Positions 61,109-64,000 of a stretch of DNA of 64,000 bases are shown piece by piece. Location: NCBI GenBank assembly GCA_963843835.1, contig CAWJMD010000002.1:259167-323166 (forward strand), written 5' to 3'. This stretch comes from CAWJMD01 sp963843835 (lineage in GTDB: Bacteria > Actinomycetota > Actinomycetes > Actinomycetales > CAWJMD01). Positions within the stretch are counted from its first letter, which is position 1. Every line of letters starts with the position of its first letter. The notes under the pieces were generated by a model. The model made no database searches. It was not told the DNA's origin and saw only the letters and a program-made list of their open reading frames with translations. Made by a program: the position numbers and the translations under genes.

Positions 61109-62020
61109 TCAGACGCCGGCGACGTAGGCGGTGAGGAAGTGGACGCCGTGTCGGTCGAGGTTGCCGCGGGCGCGGTCGTAGTGCTGGGTGGTGCGGGGGT
61201 CGGCGTGGCGGGCGAGGATCTGGGCGTCGCGCAGGGGGACGCCGGCGTCCAGGGCGTTGGTGATGGCGGCGTGGCGTAGTGAGTGGGGGCTGATGTGGCG
61301 GGGGATGCCCGCGGCCTTGGCGATGCGGGCGACCATGCGGTAGGCGTCGCGTCGGTCGATCGGGTTGCCGGACAGCGGACGCAATACGAGCGGGCCGCTG
61401 CTGCGCTGGCCGCGGCAGGCTTCCAGGACGCGCAGGACCGGGACCGTGATCGGCATGGTCGCGGGCTTGTTGCCCTTGCCGACCAGGTGCAGGACGCGGT
61501 GTCCGCGCAGGGTGTCGGCGTAGTCCTCGATTCGCACGGCGCACGCTTCGGAGGCGCGCAGGGCGTTGATGCCGAGCAGGTAAGCCAGGGCGCCGTGGTG
61601 GACGGTCAGGGTCTGGGCGACCTGGAGGAACCGGATGAGCTCGAGCCGGTCGAGCCCGTGGGTGCGGGACTCGTCCCGGCGAACCTTCGGCAGGCGCGCG
61701 TACACCGCCGGATCGGACGGGATGAGCCCGTCGATGTGAGCGAACCGGAAGTAGCCGCGGATAGCGTGCATCGAGGTGACAACCGAGGAGTCCATCAGCC
61801 CCGCCTCGCCGAGGTGTCGGATGTAGAGCTCGACGTGAGCTCGCTGGATCCCGACCAGCGGGTCCAGCCCGTGGGTCTGGCACCAGGTGAACCACCGAGC
61901 GAGCTGGAAGCTGTACAGGTGGTGGGTGCGCCCGGAGTACCGGGCCAGGTAGGAGACCGCCGCCAGCTGAGCGGTCGACATCGTCGCCGGCTCGTACGGC
62001 AGCAGCGTGGTCGTGGACAT
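61109..62020 (-). CDS. Tyrosine recombinase/integrase (XerC/D-like)
   Basis: A 303-residue recombinase. The N-terminal SAM-like domain is followed by the catalytic set Arg155 (NALRASEA), Lys182 (VGKGNK), His246/Arg249 (PHSLRHAAI), His272 (LARHADPRTT) and Tyr281 (QHYDRARG). All are present, so it should be active. Flanking toxin-antitoxin pairs and broken genes fit an integrated element. I looked for att duplications and a nearby tRNA and found none. It could also be a stand-alone recombinase that mobilises gene cassettes. Confidence 0.9.
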   Translation of the reverse strand: MSTTTLLPYEPATMSTAQLAAVSYLARYSGRTHHLYSFQLARWFTWCQTHGLDPLVGIQRAHVELYIRHLGEAGLMDSSVVTSMHAIRGYFRFAHIDGLIPSDPAVYARLPKVRRDESRTHGLDRLELIRFLQVAQTLTVHHGALAYLLGINALRASEACAVRIEDYADTLRGHRVLHLVGKGNKPATMPITVPVLRVLEACRGQRSSGPLVLRPLSGNPIDRRDAYRMVARIAKAAGIPRHISPHSLRHAAITNALDAGVPLRDAQILARHADPRTTQHYDRARGNLDRHGVHFLTAYVAGV

Positions 62021-62162
62021 GGGTCACCTCGCGCGGCGACCTGCGCCGGGCTCAGACCACGCGCCGCTGACGCGGCTGGCACCTGGAACGCATGACGCTA
62101 GACGGCCGCAACGTCGCCACACGCTCTGCAGGCGGCGGAGTGGGGCAGATGACGGAGCGCGG

Positions 62163-62573
62163 CTACGCGGTCAGGCGCTCGAGGGGTTGTCCGGTGATGC
62201 CGGCGATGAGCTCGAAGTCCTTGTCCTGGTGGAGCACGGTGAGTCCTGCGAGCTCCGCAGCTGCAGCGATGACGAGGTCGGGGATCGATGGTGCGCGGTG
62301 ATGCCCCTCTCGTGCCAGGAGCAGCTGGACTTCTACAGCGCGGTCCTCGGTCGCGGGCGTGAGGTGCTCCACCGGCATCGAAGACAACGGGGGGCGTGTG
62401 AGCATCGTTTGGGCGTCCTGCCAGCTGCGGGCGGAGTAACCGATCTCCAGCCGCGTCACCGTGGTGACCCGGACGAGCCCACGCTCAATCCGCTCGGCCC
62501 AGGTCGGCGCGTCCGGGCTCGCGCCGAGCCGCACCAGGGCGGACTTGTCGGCGAGCCACTGCGTCACCGCCAC
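62163..62573 (-). CDS. vapC: VapC-type PIN-domain toxin ribonuclease
   Basis: A 136-residue PIN protein: the acidic residues are Asp9 in LADKSAL, Glu43 in TRLEIGYS, Asp in SIPDLVIAAAAEL and Asp in LHQDKDFE. These coordinate the metal for tRNA or rRNA cleavage. The GTG start overlaps the antitoxin stop by 10 bp. Confidence 0.87.
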   Translation of the reverse strand: MAVTQWLADKSALVRLGASPDAPTWAERIERGLVRVTTVTRLEIGYSARSWQDAQTMLTRPPLSSMPVEHLTPATEDRAVEVQLLLAREGHHRAPSIPDLVIAAAAELAGLTVLHQDKDFELIAGITGQPLERLTA

Positions 62574-62785
62574 GCGGCGCCCATCACCTCGGGGTCGCTC
62601 AGGTCGCCGGCCAGGTCGCCGAACGCAGACAGGTCGGCGACCGAGACGGAGTCGTCAACTGAGGCGGCGTCGGCTGCGAGCCGGCGACGGATGTACTCCA
62701 CGCGGGACAGGCCGAGCCGCGCAGCGTGCGCATCCACGCCCGCAAGGACCGCGTCGGACAGGTCTCGGATCAGAACGTCGGCCAC
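62564..62785 (-). CDS. vapB: VapB-type antitoxin
   Basis: A 73-residue protein; MADVLIRDLSDAVLAGVDAHAARLGLSRVEYIRRRL is the ribbon-helix-helix DNA-binding pattern (FitA type). The acidic tail (DDSVSVADLSAFGDLAGD) binds the PIN toxin. An AGGTGG sequence lies upstream. The AT-rich TATCTGACGATATCAT at about 62799-62814 contains the dyad GATATC and may be its operator. Confidence 0.85.
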   Translation of the reverse strand: MADVLIRDLSDAVLAGVDAHAARLGLSRVEYIRRRLAADAASVDDSVSVADLSAFGDLAGDLSDPEVMGAAWR

Positions 62786-63014
62786 ATGACCACCTCCAGA
62801 TATCTGACGATATCATGCCGCAGAGTCACCGCGCCTACGCGGCGTTGCGACGCTGGCGCACTGTGGACGGTCTGCCTCGGAGTCGCGGGGTCCGCGTCGG
62901 CGACGGCACGCCGTCGAGACGGACAAGCGGGCCGGTCAGCCTGGGAGTGCCGCGAACTTGCGGGGCCGGCACAGGTGCGGCTCGACGACGCCGCGCCGCA
63001 GGCGCGGATCTACG

Positions 63015-63458
63015 TCAGTTGTGCCCGTTGTCGCGCTTGATCAGCGCCGAGCAGTTGTCGATCGAGTACTCCCCGTAGCAAACGCTGATGGCTGCTCGTC
63101 GGATCGGATCCGGGTGCGTGACTTGGGGCCCGTCGAACCGGTAGACCTTGTCGGTCTCGCAGTCCTGGCGACCGGTCTGACCGACGTTGAAGAAGGCGCC
63201 GTCCTGGTAGGGGGAGATCCAGTGGATGATCCACACCTTCTTGCCGTCGCAGACGAGGTCGTTCAGCTCGGTGCGTCCGAAGTCGACCGAGCGTGACCCG
63301 GTGAAGTCGATGTGGCTCCCGCCCCAGCCCTTGCCGTTGCTCGACGAGCTGGACACCCACCCGTCGACGGCAGTGGCCGTGGACGCCGTGAGGCACAGTC
63401 CCGCGGACACGACGGCCACCGCCAACGTCCGACCGATCGTGGTCATCCTCACAGTCAT
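63015..63458 (-). CDS. Small secreted protein of unknown function
   Basis: A 147-residue protein with a signal peptide (cleavage near STATA, residue 30). The 117-residue mature part has four cysteines (LVCDGKK, RQDCETDK, SVCYGEY, DNCSAL), likely two disulfides, and a Ser-rich start. A GGGGAA ribosome binding site supports ATG 63458. No family is recognised. It lies at the right end of the accessory region, divergent from the next gene. Confidence 0.65.
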   Translation of the reverse strand: MTVRMTTIGRTLAVAVVSAGLCLTASTATAVDGWVSSSSSNGKGWGGSHIDFTGSRSVDFGRTELNDLVCDGKKVWIIHWISPYQDGAFFNVGQTGRQDCETDKVYRFDGPQVTHPDPIRRAAISVCYGEYSIDNCSALIKRDNGHN

Positions 63459-63595
63459 CGCCTGTTCCCCTCTGTCGTCGGCCGGCCGCCCGGCCAGGCC
63501 GACGAAGCCTACGCCTCGCGGACGCGCTGGCTACTCGTCAGCGAGCGCGGCTGCTCCCACGAACCGGTCCGCGGGCGATCGCCTGGTACCGGACC

Positions 63596-63964
63596 GTGTC
63601 GCGGTGGTTGTTCCATCCGGGTTTCCCTTGCGTCGCCCAGGTCACGGCAGCCCCGCTCGGTCGAACTCGTGCTGCAGTCGGGGCCGGCGTCGATGGACTC
63701 GCGAAGTTCCGCGACGAGGTGGTCAACGTCGGTCGCGTGGTCCGATCCGGCGGCCCGCTGGTGGCTGGCGACCGCTACATCCTGTTTCTCGAACCCTTCA
63801 CGTTCGGTGATGGCCGAGAGACTGGCCAGTGGGTCGTCGTCCCTCCTGGTCAGTGGCGCCAACAGGACTCGGGCCCGCCCTTCGAGTTGGACGTCGTCGG
63901 CGGCGCTGAACCCAGGAGCCAGCTACCTGAGGTGTTCGACCCGGCGATGCTTGCAGGCGGTTAG
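63596..63964 (+). CDS. Hypothetical protein, possibly lacking its N-terminus
   Basis: The last 85 residues are protein-like: FRDEVVNVGRVVRSGGPLVAG, then DRYILFLEPFTFGDGRETGQWVVV, a beta-strand pattern seen in small secreted actinobacterial proteins. The first 35 residues from GTG 63596 are not convincing and there is no ribosome binding site or signal peptide, so the gene may be truncated or frameshifted upstream. The function is unknown. Confidence 0.4.
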   Translation: MSRWLFHPGFPCVAQVTAAPLGRTRAAVGAGVDGLAKFRDEVVNVGRVVRSGGPLVAGDRYILFLEPFTFGDGRETGQWVVVPPGQWRQQDSGPPFELDVVGGAEPRSQLPEVFDPAMLAGG

Positions 63965-64000
63965 TTGATGGCGCCGCGCCCACCGGACCGCGGTCTACAC

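Noticed and set aside
61109..62020. tRNA-borne attachment site beside the integrase
   Set aside because: No cloverleaf-like sequence or direct repeat flanking the integrase was found within the window.
1..64000. CRISPR arrays, rRNA, tRNA or riboswitches
   Set aside because: No regularly spaced repeats and no recognisable RNA gene or aptamer motif was noticed on reading both strands; a covariance-model scan was not possible.

Overview
This is a 64 kb stretch of very high-GC DNA with dense, mostly short operons, frequent GTG starts and many ATGA/GTGA stop-start overlaps. Gene content (branched-chain-type 2-oxoacid dehydrogenase, three-subunit PntAB, PaaN/PaaH/PaaI, lycopene cyclase, WXG-type small protein) points to an actinobacterial chromosome, probably Micrococcales (Cellulomonas-like). 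The genus is a guess.

Left end to 13.3 kb: the tail of a rhodanese, then a MarR regulator and a DHA2-type MFS exporter. Next comes the most unusual locus. A leftward four-gene operon (2641-7595) encodes a trypsin-like protease with an exact 11-residue Cys/Thr repeat array, an APH-type kinase, a HopA1-family protein and a LanC-like cyclase. Together these are a split kinase/lyase/cyclase set of the kind that makes lanthionine in class V and class III lanthipeptides. Facing away from it, a rightward operon (7808-13252) encodes a cytoplasmic subtilisin, an ECF-type sigma factor, a small protein and a TPR-CHAT (caspase-like) protease. A 24-bp inverted repeat lies in the shared intergenic region. 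A decayed DUF559-type gene ends the block.

13.8-57.4 kb is mostly ordinary chromosome: E1-alpha/E1-beta/E2 of a 2-oxoacid dehydrogenase, HisC-type aminotransferase, phenylacetate genes (paaN, divergent paaH-paaI), galE, a WXG-like/hydrolase trio, a LMW tyrosine phosphatase, pntA1-A2-B, an EamA transporter, AlkB under a LexA-like box, a BrkB-like membrane protein, an OsmC/zinc-ribbon SDR pair, purB, a CPBP protease, several VOC and GNAT proteins, a PAP2 phosphatase, a second ECF sigma operon, a YcaQ-type glycosylase, crtY, an ABC exporter with its own wHTH regulator and palindromic operator, a frameshifted dienelactone hydrolase, and an acyl-CoA dehydrogenase/SDR/TetR unit with a twin CAGTACTG operator.

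57.4-64.0 kb looks like an accessory island: a secreted I36-type inhibitor, genes without recognised family, a tyrosine recombinase, a MazF-type and a VapBC-type toxin-antitoxin pair, a gene broken by two frameshifts and small secreted proteins.

A recurring feature is a -10-like hexamer placed 6-7 nt before the start codon of first genes, the signature of leaderless transcripts; genes inside operons have GGAGG-type ribosome binding sites instead. No rRNA, tRNA, CRISPR array or complete insertion sequence was seen.
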